A stretch of DNA of 64,000 nt from CBDDKZ01 sp965230415 (GCA_965230415.1 CBDDKZ010000005.1:2232001-2296000), one strand, 5' to 3'; numbered from the stretch's first letter, positions 1 through 9,112 are shown. Numbers and translations: made by a program. The notes: generated from the sequence alone by a model not told the origin.

Positions 1-318
1 TCGGTACGGTAAGTGTACGTGTGAATCCTGCTGAAAACCAAGCTCCTGTTGTAGGTGCCGGTGACTTCAAGCAAATTACCTTGCCAACAGACTTTTTAGC
101 CATTGATGATGCCGTAGCATTTGATAACGATGGTACAATCGTTTCACTTCAATGGACGCAAGACAGTGGGCCGAATACAGCAACAATCGGTAACGCCACT
201 ACCATAGAGCCTACAATATCAGGATTGGTAGCAGGTCTTTACGAGTTCCGTTTAACGGCTACTGATGACGATGGTGCTACTAATTTCGGTACGGTAAGTG
301 TACGTGTGCATCCTGCTG
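1..318 (+). repeat. Duplicated PKD-like domain boundary (33-bp near-identical direct repeat)
   Basis: Bases 1-33 and 286-318 are the same except for one base (A at 24, C at 309). The spacing is 285 bp, exactly 95 codons, so the end of one PKD-like domain is repeated at the end of the next. This points to a recent tandem duplication or gene conversion of the domain within the surface protein. Confidence 0.8.
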
Positions 319-2516
319 CGAGCAACCAAACGCCATTTAATGGTACTGCTCAGGTAATCCCTGGTACTGTGGAAGCAGAATTCTATGATGAAGGTGGCGC
401 TAACGAAGCTTACTTCGATACCGATGCGGGTAACAACGGTAATTTCTTACGTAGCGACGATGTAGACGTAGAAGTTGGTTCTTCTAACGGTAACGTTGGC
501 TGGATATTTGACGGTGAGTGGTTAGAATACACCGTGGACGTTCAGACTACCGGTTCATACAGTGTAGCTGTAAGTGTTGCATCTATCAATAGCGGTACAA
601 GCTTCAACTTAGAGCTTGATGGCAATTCGTTGACAGGAACTATCAACGTACCAAATACAGGTAACTGGCAAAGTTATCAGACGGTGACGGCTGAAGGTCT
701 TCAAATGACTGCCGGTACACACATCTTAAGATTCAATGCATTGGCCAATGGCTTCAATGTAGATGATTATGTGTTTACTTTAGAAGCGGGTCCTGTTGAC
801 AATGACAACGATGGATTTACAGCCGATGTAGACTGTGATGATAACAACCCGGCTATTAACCCTGGTGCTACAGAGGTTTGTGACGGCGTTGATAACGATT
901 GCGATGGCCAAATCGATGAAGGTGTACTTACCTTATTCTACTTTGACCGTGACCAGGATCAATTTGGTAGCCAAACCGAAGATCCGATCGCTGCATGTGT
1001 TTCTCCTGAACCTGCGTTCTTGTATGAAACCAACAACGATGACTGTGACGATACACGCGATGTTGACTTCCCTGGTGCACCGGAAAACTGTGACCAACGT
1101 GACAACGACTGTGATGGCCAGGTAGATGAAGGAATCGCCACTTCACAATTCTTTGCGGATGATGATAACGATGGTTTTGGTGACCCAAGTCGTCCGGTAC
1201 AATCATGTGGTTTCTTTGTAGGTATATCATCTAACGATGAGGACTGTAACGACGAAAACAGTGCAGTTAACCCTAATGCAGCTGAAATCTGCGATGGCAT
1301 TGATAACGACTGCGACGGTGAAATTGACGAAGACGGTGACTTAATTACCTGGTACCGTGACCAGGATAACGATACTTACGGAAACCCGGATATCACGATC
1401 GAATCTTGTACACAGCCTGATGGCTACGTAGACCGTGCAGGAGATTGTGACGATACACGTGACAATATGAACCCTGACGAGCAAGAGCTATGTGACCAAA
1501 TCGATAACAACTGTAATGGTGTGAACAACGAAGGATTGTTGATCATGCAATACCAGGATGTTGACGGTGACGGTTTCGGAACTCCGGATTCAAGCTTAAG
1601 TGCTTGTGCAGTGATCAGCGGATTTGTATTAAACGATGAAGATTGTGACGACAACAACGGAGCGGTAAATCCGGATGCTACTGAAATCTGTGATGAGATC
1701 GATAACGATTGTGACGGTGAAATCGATGAAGGTGTGCAAACACAATTCTTCGCTGATAGCGACAGAGACGGATGGGGAGCTAACAACACTTGGGTGTGGG
1801 CTTGTAGCAACCCTGGAAATGTACCGGAAGCGTTTGTACTAATTTCTGGTGACTGTAACGATTCGCACTCGGGTATCAACCCAGGTGTAGATGAAATACC
1901 AGGAAATGGTTTCGATGACAACTGCGATGGTGAAATCGATGAAGAAGCCGGTTGTGAAGTTGAAGCTGCTAACGGTGAGTACACCTTATCTATTTCAGAA
2001 AATGGTAACCAATTAGTAGTAGACTGGGATGGTTTAGCCGGTATGGGCAATGGCTTTGTGTTTATGGATCAGTGGGTTGACGGTAACTACCGTGGATCAT
2101 TCTCTGCATCGATTGACTTCGGACAGCGCATCTTTGGACTGGATAATATAGCACAAGGATCAACAGTGGAATTCTTCTTCAAGTACGATCGTCCTGGTGG
2201 CCAATACATTGGAGCAAGAACCGACCACAGCTACACGATGGGTGAATGTGCGGGAGTAGCTAAAAAGGCGGTAACAACAGAAGCAGTGTCTTTCTCATTA
2301 CTTCCTAACCCTGCATTCGATGAAATTACGATAGAAGCGCAAGGAGCTGACATCCTTAAAGCTACAATCATCGGAAACAGAGGTGTTGTTAACAGCCCGG
2401 TAATCGGTTCAGGAAATACAATGAAAGTTGATGTTTCTGACCTGGCTACAGGTATATACACAGTACAAATTGAAACAATCTCAGGTATCGAATTTGTGAG
2501 ATTTGTGAAACAGTAG
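1..2516 (+). CDS. T9SS-secreted surface protein with PKD-like, CBM6-like and MopE-type metal-binding repeats (5' partial)
   Basis: The reading frame is open at the window edge (third base of the window is codon position 1), so the true start lies upstream; the GTG at 21 is internal. The order of parts is a PKD/cadherin-like domain (about residues 8-105), a CBM6-like carbohydrate-binding module (about 115-255, with GWIFDGEWLEYTVDV), six Asp/Cys-rich repeats of the MopE type (about 258-640, each ending in a CD..DNDCDG.IDEG-like signature), a beta-rich stretch, and a T9SS type A sorting domain starting near LLPNPAFDEITIEA. The Asp-rich repeats are expected to bind calcium or another divalent metal. 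The protein is probably exported across the outer membrane and may bind a polysaccharide. The domain calls are by eye. The catalytic part, if there is one, would lie upstream of the window. Confidence 0.9.
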   Translation, partial: GTVSVRVNPAENQAPVVGAGDFKQITLPTDFLAIDDAVAFDNDGTIVSLQWTQDSGPNTATIGNATTIEPTISGLVAGLYEFRLTATDDDGATNFGTVSVRVHPAASNQTPFNGTAQVIPGTVEAEFYDEGGANEAYFDTDAGNNGNFLRSDDVDVEVGSSNGNVGWIFDGEWLEYTVDVQTTGSYSVAVSVASINSGTSFNLELDGNSLTGTINVPNTGNWQSYQTVTAEGLQMTAGTHILRFNALANGFNVDDYVFTLEAGPVDNDNDGFTADVDCDDNNPAINPGATEVCDGVDNDCDGQIDEGVLTLFYFDRDQDQFGSQTEDPIAACVSPEPAFLYETNNDDCDDTRDVDFPGAPENCDQRDNDCDGQVDEGIATSQFFADDDNDGFGDPSRPVQSCGFFVGISSNDEDCNDENSAVNPNAAEICDGIDNDCDGEIDEDGDLITWYRDQDNDTYGNPDITIESCTQPDGYVDRAGDCDDTRDNMNPDEQELCDQIDNNCNGVNNEGLLIMQYQDVDGDGFGTPDSSLSACAVISGFVLNDEDCDDNNGAVNPDATEICDEIDNDCDGEIDEGVQTQFFADSDRDGWGANNTWVWACSNPGNVPEAFVLISGDCNDSHSGINPGVDEIPGNGFDDNCDGEIDEEAGCEVEAANGEYTLSISENGNQLVVDWDGLAGMGNGFVFMDQWVDGNYRGSFSASIDFGQRIFGLDNIAQGSTVEFFFKYDRPGGQYIGARTDHSYTMGECAGVAKKAVTTEAVSFSLLPNPAFDEITIEAQGADILKATIIGNRGVVNSPVIGSGNTMKVDVSDLATGIYTVQIETISGIEFVRFVKQ

Positions 2517-2539
2517 TATTTTAAAAAAACGAATATTGG

Positions 2540-2576
2540 GGGGCTGTCTCGTTCGAGGCAGCCCCTTTTGTTTTTT
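2540..2576 (+). terminator. Rho-independent terminator
   Basis: GGGGCTGTCTCG pairs with CGAGGCAGCCCC (one G-T wobble) and closes on a TTCG-type turn, followed by TTTTGTTTTTT. It lies 24 bases after the stop of the surface protein gene and separates it from the STAND operon. Confidence 0.93.
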
Positions 2577-2901
2577 AGCGGCCTGACATATCCGACATGA
2601 AATTCCGGGCAGATTGAAGAGACGAGGTTTACCCGCTCAATAGATGACTACTTTTTCTCATGTAATGTTCATTTATAGGTAAAAATGGAACCTGTTGTAT
2701 GAAAAAGCGTTAAATCTTCTTAAATACATGTGAAGTTATGTCATGTAGTAGCGTGATACACTTGGAGTTGGAACCTATAGATAAGCATTTTTGAGAAAAC
2801 CTGGTGGGAAATAGTTGATGTTTTCTGTTAAAAAGGATTATTTTGGAGGTGTTTAAACAAGTGCTATTCTTCACTAATTATTTTACCAAATTTTTAATAC
2901 C
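2577..2901. other. Intergenic region upstream of the STAND operon
   Basis: These 325 AT-rich bases hold no credible reading frame on either strand. The stretch must contain the promoter of the three-gene operon. A GGAGG sequence near 2845 is too far from the ATG at 2902 to act as its ribosome site. I could not fix a promoter with confidence. Confidence 0.5.
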
Positions 2902-3327
2902 ATGGAACCAATAAGTTTTAGCCTCGATTTGCTTAAAAAGGCAGGGATGTATTTAAAGGAGGTTGGAGGGCAAGAGCTGGTAAAAACAGCTGCCACACAA
3001 TTATTTACCTGGATAGGTTCAAAGCTAAATCGCAAAAGTCAGGAAAATAAGATCATTGCACTAAAAGAAGATCCTGAGAGTGAAGACAATGAAGTACAGT
3101 TTAAAACGATGCTTGAAGAGGCAATTGCCGATGAAGAAATCAACCTGGAAGAAGTAGCAAAAGAAGTGTCGAATTTTGAATCAGTATTAAAGGAAAATGA
3201 TCCTGTGTGGTTCGAAAAACAAACGTATATTTCAAAAACGAATACTCAAAACATCACGGGAAATCAAAACATTTCTATTCAGGATGTATCCGAAAATTCC
3301 TCGATTAACATAACTAAAGCCGAGTAA
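2902..3327 (+). CDS. Small adaptor-like protein of a STAND conflict operon
   Basis: This is a 141-residue soluble protein with no signal peptide. Residues 1-60 look helical and amphipathic, 61-105 are acidic and helical, and the tail (117-138) is a polar beta-like motif, NITGNQNISIQDV. The next protein carries a similar motif at its N terminus (AGDNNIVLQNIDGSNINI). Such short motifs occur in Bacteroidota conflict proteins linked to STAND NTPases, where they are thought to help components recognise each other. The gene ends one base before the ATG of the SIR2-like gene, so the two are almost surely co-translated. I do not recognise a named family. An adaptor or sensor role is inference from context. 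Confidence 0.8.
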   Translation: MEPISFSLDLLKKAGMYLKEVGGQELVKTAATQLFTWIGSKLNRKSQENKIIALKEDPESEDNEVQFKTMLEEAIADEEINLEEVAKEVSNFESVLKENDPVWFEKQTYISKTNTQNITGNQNISIQDVSENSSINITKAE

Positions 3328-3328
3328 C

Positions 3329-4489
3329 ATGGAAAACGCTTCCAATCTCGCCGGCGATAATAATATCGTCTTGCAAAATATTGATGGTAGCAATATCAAT
3401 ATAACCATACAAGAAGGATTACCCGAAACGGTCAAAAAACTAAAGACCGAATTAAGGCAAAAAATAGGAGATCTGTCGGCACGAACGAATAAGCTGTTAG
3501 GAGATTTAAGAACTAAGAAAAGTGAAAATCAGGATTGTAGCTCAGATGAGATTAAAAAAGTGCTAAGAGCAATTAAAGCTAATAGATGCATTCTTTTTAT
3601 CGGTCCCGAAATTGGTCTTGGCGAAGAAGAATCCCAATATTCGCTGCACGAGGAAAAGTATAAAGCCATGTCTGAAGATGACTTTGCTGAAGTTACGTAC
3701 AACGCTAAAGATGGCTTTTTCGATCCGCATAACGACCCAATGTTTGAAATGGATATGAACGACTATTATGTGGAGCAGTTTCCTAATGAAAACAAAGTGG
3801 GGAGTCAGATTTTGTATGAATTGGCACAGCTACCGTTCAAATTAATTGTATCGACATCTCCGGATGAGACCATACGGGATACTTTTCGTACTTACGATAA
3901 AGAACATCGTTTTATGCATTTTGAAGGTGCGGGTACCAGGCTTTCCGATGAAAAGCCAGACCGGGACAAGCCCTTAATAATAAACCTCTTGGGGAGTGCG
4001 GTGTCTAATGGAGGACGTTTTATTTATACAGAAAAGGATTTTTACGAATACGTTGTTGACGCTAAAATACCGCCGGAAGTAAAAAAAGAAATACAACAGG
4101 CTGCACACCTATTGTTTATTGGTTTTGATTTGCGCAAATGGCAAATGCGCTTATTATTATTTATGCTTGACATGCACAGTTCAGAGAGTAAGTCAAACAG
4201 GTTGTTATTAAGTCATATATCCCACGCACATGTTGAAGATTTTTTGAAAAGTCAGTTTCAGGTAACACATATTAATTACAATTATTTAAAGTTTGCGAAG
4301 GAATTGTCTGCTATGGCCAGAAATCATAACCTGGCCAAAGACCTGAAAGAAACATTTTTAGAGAATCAGCTTATAAAACTGGATAAGATTGTGCTGAACA
4401 CGAGTAGTGCTGAAGACACTGAGTCTTTGAATCAAATCAAGGTGAAGCTGAATGAAATTGAAACAAAATTAGGGGCACATGTCTACTAA
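3329..4489 (+). CDS. SIR2-like fold protein with eroded active-site motifs
   Basis: The protein has 386 residues. Residues 8-28 carry the beta-like motif shared with the upstream protein, 34-68 look coiled coil, and 85-330 follow the SIR2_2-type layout. RCILFIGPEIG (86-96) sits where GAGxS normally is, FKLIVSTSPDET (170-181) where the TTNYD motif is, PLIINLLGS (215-223) where KLHG is, then EKDFYEYV (235-242) and LLFIGFDLRKWQMRLLL (261-277). The usual catalytic Asn and His appear replaced by Ser and Leu. SIR2 domains in phage defence commonly cleave NAD; this one may have lost that activity or use it only structurally. Its last 11 bases overlap the STAND gene, so translation is coupled. The family assignment rests on motif order and is fairly good; the function is unknown. 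Confidence 0.8.
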   Translation: MENASNLAGDNNIVLQNIDGSNINITIQEGLPETVKKLKTELRQKIGDLSARTNKLLGDLRTKKSENQDCSSDEIKKVLRAIKANRCILFIGPEIGLGEEESQYSLHEEKYKAMSEDDFAEVTYNAKDGFFDPHNDPMFEMDMNDYYVEQFPNENKVGSQILYELAQLPFKLIVSTSPDETIRDTFRTYDKEHRFMHFEGAGTRLSDEKPDRDKPLIINLLGSAVSNGGRFIYTEKDFYEYVVDAKIPPEVKKEIQQAAHLLFIGFDLRKWQMRLLLFMLDMHSSESKSNRLLLSHISHAHVEDFLKSQFQVTHINYNYLKFAKELSAMARNHNLAKDLKETFLENQLIKLDKIVLNTSSAEDTESLNQIKVKLNEIETKLGAHVY

Positions 4490-7400
4490 AAACCATTTTC
4501 GTTATCCGGGTATCTACTCATTTTCTACGAAACAGAAAGATTTATTTTTTGGCCGGGAAGCAGATATTGAAAAGATGCTCACACTCATTGAGGTTGAAGA
4601 GCATGTATTACTTTATTCTAAATCAGGCATTGGTAAGACTTCACTGATCAATGCGGGAGTGGCCCCTCAATTAAGACCTGGTTATGTACCGGTTTTTGTT
4701 CGTTTTCATGCTTACAACGAGTTGGATGAAGCGGCACCATCACCAACACAATCATTAATAAATACGTTGACAAATCGCTTTAGTGAGGAGTTGAAGGAGT
4801 CTAATGCTTTATTAGATGTGCTTAATGCGGGTGAGAACACACTTTGGTTACTTTTTAAAAAATTACAGTTAAGCCTGGGCGACGAACACACATTTGTTTT
4901 ATTCTTTGATCAATTCGAAGAGTTGTTTTCTTATCCTAAAGAAGCAGTTGATGAGTTTAAGTATCAATTGTATGAAGCGACTAAGGTGAATTTGCCCAAT
5001 GGTATTGTATCTGAAATATCTGCCAGGCGCAAAGAAGAGAATTCTATTTATTCGCGTGAAGCACTCACAAAATTAAAGAAACAAATTCAAATTAAACCGG
5101 TTTACTCCATTCGAACCGACCGATTGGCATTATTGGATAGTTTAGTAGACCGGTTAAAAGGTATCAGGGATCATTTTATTGAACTTAAACCTCTAACCGT
5201 TACCAACGCAGCATCTTCCATTACGGCACCTGCCAGTGTAGGAGGTCAATTTTTGAGTACTTCCTTTAGTTATGCACCCGATGCTATTGATAAAATTATC
5301 AATTACTTGAGTACTAACGGTACAAAGCCGATAGAGACAACGCAATTACAAATTATTTGTGAACAGATCGAGAAAGATTCAGTTATAAAAGCAGGCTTGA
5401 GTTTGATAACGGCAACTCATATTCCCGATTTCAAAGACGTTTTCAGAAATTTTTACCAGAGTGCACTTGAACTGGTAGCGGAGGAGCAACGTGAATCGGC
5501 CGGGAGTTTAATTGAAAAAGGACTAATAAGAAGCGATCAGCGTATTTCCCTTGATGAAGAAGCGTGCAAAGATATTGATGGAGAAAGTTCTGTAGATAGG
5601 GAAACACTTGATCTCTTGGTAGATGCTCGTTTGCTCCGTGCAGAACCCAATTCATTTGGACGCATGAGTTACGAATTGGCTCATGACAGCCTCATAGCAC
5701 CTGTACGTGAAGTGGCGAAGGAAAAAGAGAAACATGCAAAATTACTCGCAGAGCGTAAGAAGCGGCAAGAAGAATTAGAACAGGTGCGCCAGCGTGCGGA
5801 GTTAGAAAAGAAAGAACAACAGAAAACCTTAAAACAGCTTAGAAAAGCACGTATTTTACTTTCAATAGCCATTGCGGGTTTTATTTTGGCTATTATAGGA
5901 GGTGTTTTTGCCATTAATCAAAAAAACAGAGCGGAGGAATCGCAAATAAGGGCAATCCGACATGCTTTGAAGGTAAAAGCGTTGGCCTATAAAAGGAGAG
6001 CAAATAAATTGACAGAAAGGCATTTTAAAACAGAAGCGCTATGGGTAGCCAAAGCTGCCTATGATACTATAAACAAAACGGATGCTGAATTGCCGGGAGA
6101 GGTAATAAGTGCGTTAACTCACGCCTTTTATTCACAAAGTCCAATACAAACTGGTCGAATACAACGCAAAGGAGAAATCCGCGCAATGGCTATGCACCCT
6201 AATAGAGCTATTTTTGCCACTGCCGAGGAAGACAATAAGATTTATTTATGGCAGGTAGGAGACTCAGTACCCAATAAAGTGTTAAAAGGGCATTCGCGCA
6301 AAGTAATGGCATTGGCGTTTTCACCTAAAGGAGACTTTTTACTGTCGGGAGGAATGGATGGAAAGGCTATTATGTGGAATATACATGGGGATTCCTTATT
6401 CAGTGTAAGTCATCAACAGGGTTCTATTCTATCGCTGGGCTTTAGTTTTGATAACGAACTTTTTTATACAGGATCTTCTGCCAATGAGATTATTAAATGG
6501 ACAATTCGAGGCAAAAAGGAAAAAGTGTTAGGAGGCAATAATCATAAAGTTGATATAATGGCATTTTCACCTGTTTCGAATCATTTTGTTTCAACCGCAC
6601 ATGATAAAATTCACCTGAGAAGAACAAATAGGAATAGGGTTCAAAGGACAATTAATGCCCATAGTGGCCAAATTACAAGTATTGATTATGCTCCTGATGG
6701 CCGGTATTTTGTGAGTGCCGGTGAAGATCATAGAGTAATTTTGTGGACTTCTACCGGTGCCAAAGTAAGAGAGTTTGAAGGACACCTAAAACCCGTTCGA
6801 ACCGTAAAATTTTCTCCCGATGGAAAAAAAATCCTCGGAGGAGGGGATGATAAAATTATAATAGAATGGGATTTTAACGGAAAAGAATTGCGAAAATATG
6901 AAGGAGATATTGGTCAAATAATCTGTTTGGACTATTTATCAAACGATCAAATAATTACTGCTCTCAACGATAATAGATTGATTACCTGGAACCAAAATAT
7001 GGACGCATTCGAAAAATTCTTTTTCATTAAGAGTGGCAATCAAAAAAGGAAAAAAAGTCAGGCATCGTATTCAGTGATTCTTCCTTCGCCAGATGGAAAG
7101 GTGATTTTTGTTGCAAGAAAGAATAAAACAGCCTATTTGATGGAAAGAGGCTCTAAAAAAATATACAATCTGGTGGTTTCTTCCGGTTACATAAAAAGTG
7201 CGGCATTTTCACCCAATAATGACTGTATTGTAGCCGGAACCAGTACCGGAAAATATTTTATGTGGAGCTTAACAGGTGAGCTCATGCACTTCGCCTCTAC
7301 AGGATCGGCAGACCTTTGCGCAGTAGCATTTTCTAATAATGGTAAATCGTTTGCGATTGGTGCCCATGATGGATATATACATATTTTTGATAGTGGAAAT

Positions 7401-7988
7401 AATGCAATTACTAAATTGACGACAGCTCCCAATATCAACTATTCTGTTGCTTTTACACCAGATGATAAAAAAATATTGGTAGGGGGAGCAGGGCGTATTG
7501 TCAATATTATTACCCTGGATAATTTCAAGGATAGCTATAATGGAGAATTGAACAATTCGGCCAAAGCAGCATTTAGTCCAACTAATAAACATTTTGCAGT
7601 AAGCGGGGAGCATAACAAAGTACTATTATGGGAGAAAGACCGAAGGGATCGCCCGAAAGTGATATTAAAAGGGCATCGGGCAAAAATTAACAGCCTTGCA
7701 TTTTCACCCGACGGTACTAGTGTTTTAAGTGCCAGCGACGATAACACGGCAATATTATGGGACTTGGAAGGGGATATAATTTTTAAATTTCGCGGTCACG
7801 CCAAAGCAGTAAAAAATGCCTCATTTACACAGAATGGTGATACAATAATTACGGCTTCTTCAGATAATACACTCAGGTATTGGCCCACTCCTCAACTTAT
7901 TACCAAGTGGCTGGACGATCGTACACGGTGTCCGGTAAGAACAATAAGTTTAAGTGAGCAACGAAACTTAGGGTTATTGGATGATTGA
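4479..7988 (+). CDS. Membrane-anchored STAND NTPase with 14 WD40 repeats
   Basis: The protein has 1169 residues. An nSTAND1-type NTPase comes first: FFGREADIEKM (23-33), a Walker A SKSGIGKTS (47-55, with Ser in place of the first Gly) and a Walker B FVLFFDQFEELF (139-150). A winged-helix-like segment (about 335-410) leads to a charged coiled coil (about 405-455). One hydrophobic segment follows (about 457-480), then a helical region, and then 14 WD40 repeats (about 560-1145), enough for two seven-bladed propellers. The layout parallels Apaf-1: an NTPase switch held off by sensor propellers that oligomerises on ligand binding. Such proteins serve bacterial defence or signalling. The membrane segment would place the switch at the inner membrane. 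The start overlaps the SIR2-like gene by 11 bases. Confidence 0.92.
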   Translation: MSTKNHFRYPGIYSFSTKQKDLFFGREADIEKMLTLIEVEEHVLLYSKSGIGKTSLINAGVAPQLRPGYVPVFVRFHAYNELDEAAPSPTQSLINTLTNRFSEELKESNALLDVLNAGENTLWLLFKKLQLSLGDEHTFVLFFDQFEELFSYPKEAVDEFKYQLYEATKVNLPNGIVSEISARRKEENSIYSREALTKLKKQIQIKPVYSIRTDRLALLDSLVDRLKGIRDHFIELKPLTVTNAASSITAPASVGGQFLSTSFSYAPDAIDKIINYLSTNGTKPIETTQLQIICEQIEKDSVIKAGLSLITATHIPDFKDVFRNFYQSALELVAEEQRESAGSLIEKGLIRSDQRISLDEEACKDIDGESSVDRETLDLLVDARLLRAEPNSFGRMSYELAHDSLIAPVREVAKEKEKHAKLLAERKKRQEELEQVRQRAELEKKEQQKTLKQLRKARILLSIAIAGFILAIIGGVFAINQKNRAEESQIRAIRHALKVKALAYKRRANKLTERHFKTEALWVAKAAYDTINKTDAELPGEVISALTHAFYSQSPIQTGRIQRKGEIRAMAMHPNRAIFATAEEDNKIYLWQVGDSVPNKVLKGHSRKVMALAFSPKGDFLLSGGMDGKAIMWNIHGDSLFSVSHQQGSILSLGFSFDNELFYTGSSANEIIKWTIRGKKEKVLGGNNHKVDIMAFSPVSNHFVSTAHDKIHLRRTNRNRVQRTINAHSGQITSIDYAPDGRYFVSAGEDHRVILWTSTGAKVREFEGHLKPVRTVKFSPDGKKILGGGDDKIIIEWDFNGKELRKYEGDIGQIICLDYLSNDQIITALNDNRLITWNQNMDAFEKFFFIKSGNQKRKKSQASYSVILPSPDGKVIFVARKNKTAYLMERGSKKIYNLVVSSGYIKSAAFSPNNDCIVAGTSTGKYFMWSLTGELMHFASTGSADLCAVAFSNNGKSFAIGAHDGYIHIFDSGNNAITKLTTAPNINYSVAFTPDDKKILVGGAGRIVNIITLDNFKDSYNGELNNSAKAAFSPTNKHFAVSGEHNKVLLWEKDRRDRPKVILKGHRAKINSLAFSPDGTSVLSASDDNTAILWDLEGDIIFKFRGHAKAVKNASFTQNGDTIITASSDNTLRYWPTPQLITKWLDDRTRCPVRTISLSEQRNLGLLDD

Positions 7989-7996
7989 AAAGGCTT

Positions 7997-9112
7997 CTAG
8001 TAATTGTTGATTGCGTCAATGACCAGGTTTACTTCTTCATCTTCCATAACTGGAGATATAGGTAAACTCAATACTTCATTATGAATACGCTCTGTAATAG
8101 GCAGGTCCAGACTTCTATAAGCATGATATGCTATTTGCTTGTGTGGTGGAATTGGGTAGTGTATCATCGTTTCAATTCCACTTTCCTTTAGGTATTCTTG
8201 TAACGTAGACCTGTTAGCTGTGCGAATTACAAAAATGTGCCAGGCATGTCTGCCCGATTTATAAGCAAGCGGAAGCACCAACTTGTCGTTATTTATTTTG
8301 TTAATATATTGATGTGCAATTTCACGTCTCCTTTGGTTGTCTGCATCTAGTTGTTCTAACTTTATGCTCAAGTAGGCTGCTTGTAATTCATCTAGTCGAG
8401 AGTTGTGTCCAATGTAATCGTTGTGATATTTTTTTACAGAACCGTGATTTCTGAGTTTGGTAATTACCCAGTTTAATTCTTCACTATTGCTTGTTACTGC
8501 TCCCCCATCACCAAGAGCTCCCAGGTTTTTTATCGGATAAAAGCTAAAACCTGCGGCATCTCCTAAGTTTCCTGTTTTATTGGTACCAATATCTGCACCG
8601 ATGGACTGAGCACAGTCTTCAATGAGCAATAATTGGTGTTCATCGGCCAGCTTTTTGAAGTTGGGGAAATCAACGGGTCTTCCATAGAGGTGTACAAGCA
8701 ATATCGCTTTTACCTCTTTTGATATTTTTTTGGAAGCGTGTGCCGGATCCATATTGTAATTATTCAGGTCGGGCTCCACAAATTCAGGTATTAATCCACA
8801 GCGTGAAACAGCCATAATAGAAGCTATATATGTGGTTGCAGGAACTAATACTTTATCACCGGGTTTTAAGCGGCCCATTTCAATATATGCTTGAAAGATA
8901 AGGCACAAGGCATCTAAACCGTTTCCGACTCCTAAGCAGTAATCTGTGCCAATATAATCGGAGAAAGATTTTTCAAAAGCCGAAACACGTCCGCTAAGTA
9001 TAAACTGTCCCGATTGTATAACATCACTGGTGGCCTCCAGAAGTTCATCACTGAATCGTTTATTAATTTTATCCAGATCTAAAAACTTAACTTTGTTTTG
9101 AATCATCTCCAT
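7997..9112 (-). CDS. DegT/DnrJ/EryC1-family sugar aminotransferase (FdtB/QdtB-like)
   Basis: This is a PLP-dependent aminotransferase that adds an amino group to a keto sugar nucleotide. The PLP lysine is in SFYPIKNLGALGDGGAV (about K195), and the family signature IEDCAQSIGA lies before it. The overall sequence, beginning NKVKFLDLDKIN, resembles enzymes making dTDP-3-amino-3,6-dideoxyhexoses. I chose the ATG at 9112 (371 residues). A longer frame from a GTG at 9178 adds 22 residues that do not look like the family. The gene ends 8 bases from the end of the convergent STAND gene and opens the polysaccharide cluster. The exact sugar cannot be told from the sequence. Confidence 0.92.
   Translation of the reverse strand: MEMIQNKVKFLDLDKINKRFSDELLEATSDVIQSGQFILSGRVSAFEKSFSDYIGTDYCLGVGNGLDALCLIFQAYIEMGRLKPGDKVLVPATTYIASIMAVSRCGLIPEFVEPDLNNYNMDPAHASKKISKEVKAILLVHLYGRPVDFPNFKKLADEHQLLLIEDCAQSIGADIGTNKTGNLGDAAGFSFYPIKNLGALGDGGAVTSNSEELNWVITKLRNHGSVKKYHNDYIGHNSRLDELQAAYLSIKLEQLDADNQRRREIAHQYINKINNDKLVLPLAYKSGRHAWHIFVIRTANRSTLQEYLKESGIETMIHYPIPPHKQIAYHAYRSLDLPITERIHNEVLSLPISPVMEDEEVNLVIDAINNY

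Noticed and set aside
928..2050. Long minus-strand frames opposite the Asp-rich repeats.
   Set aside because: They are shadows of the repetitive coding strand, Ser/Pro-rich by reverse reading, with no independent features.
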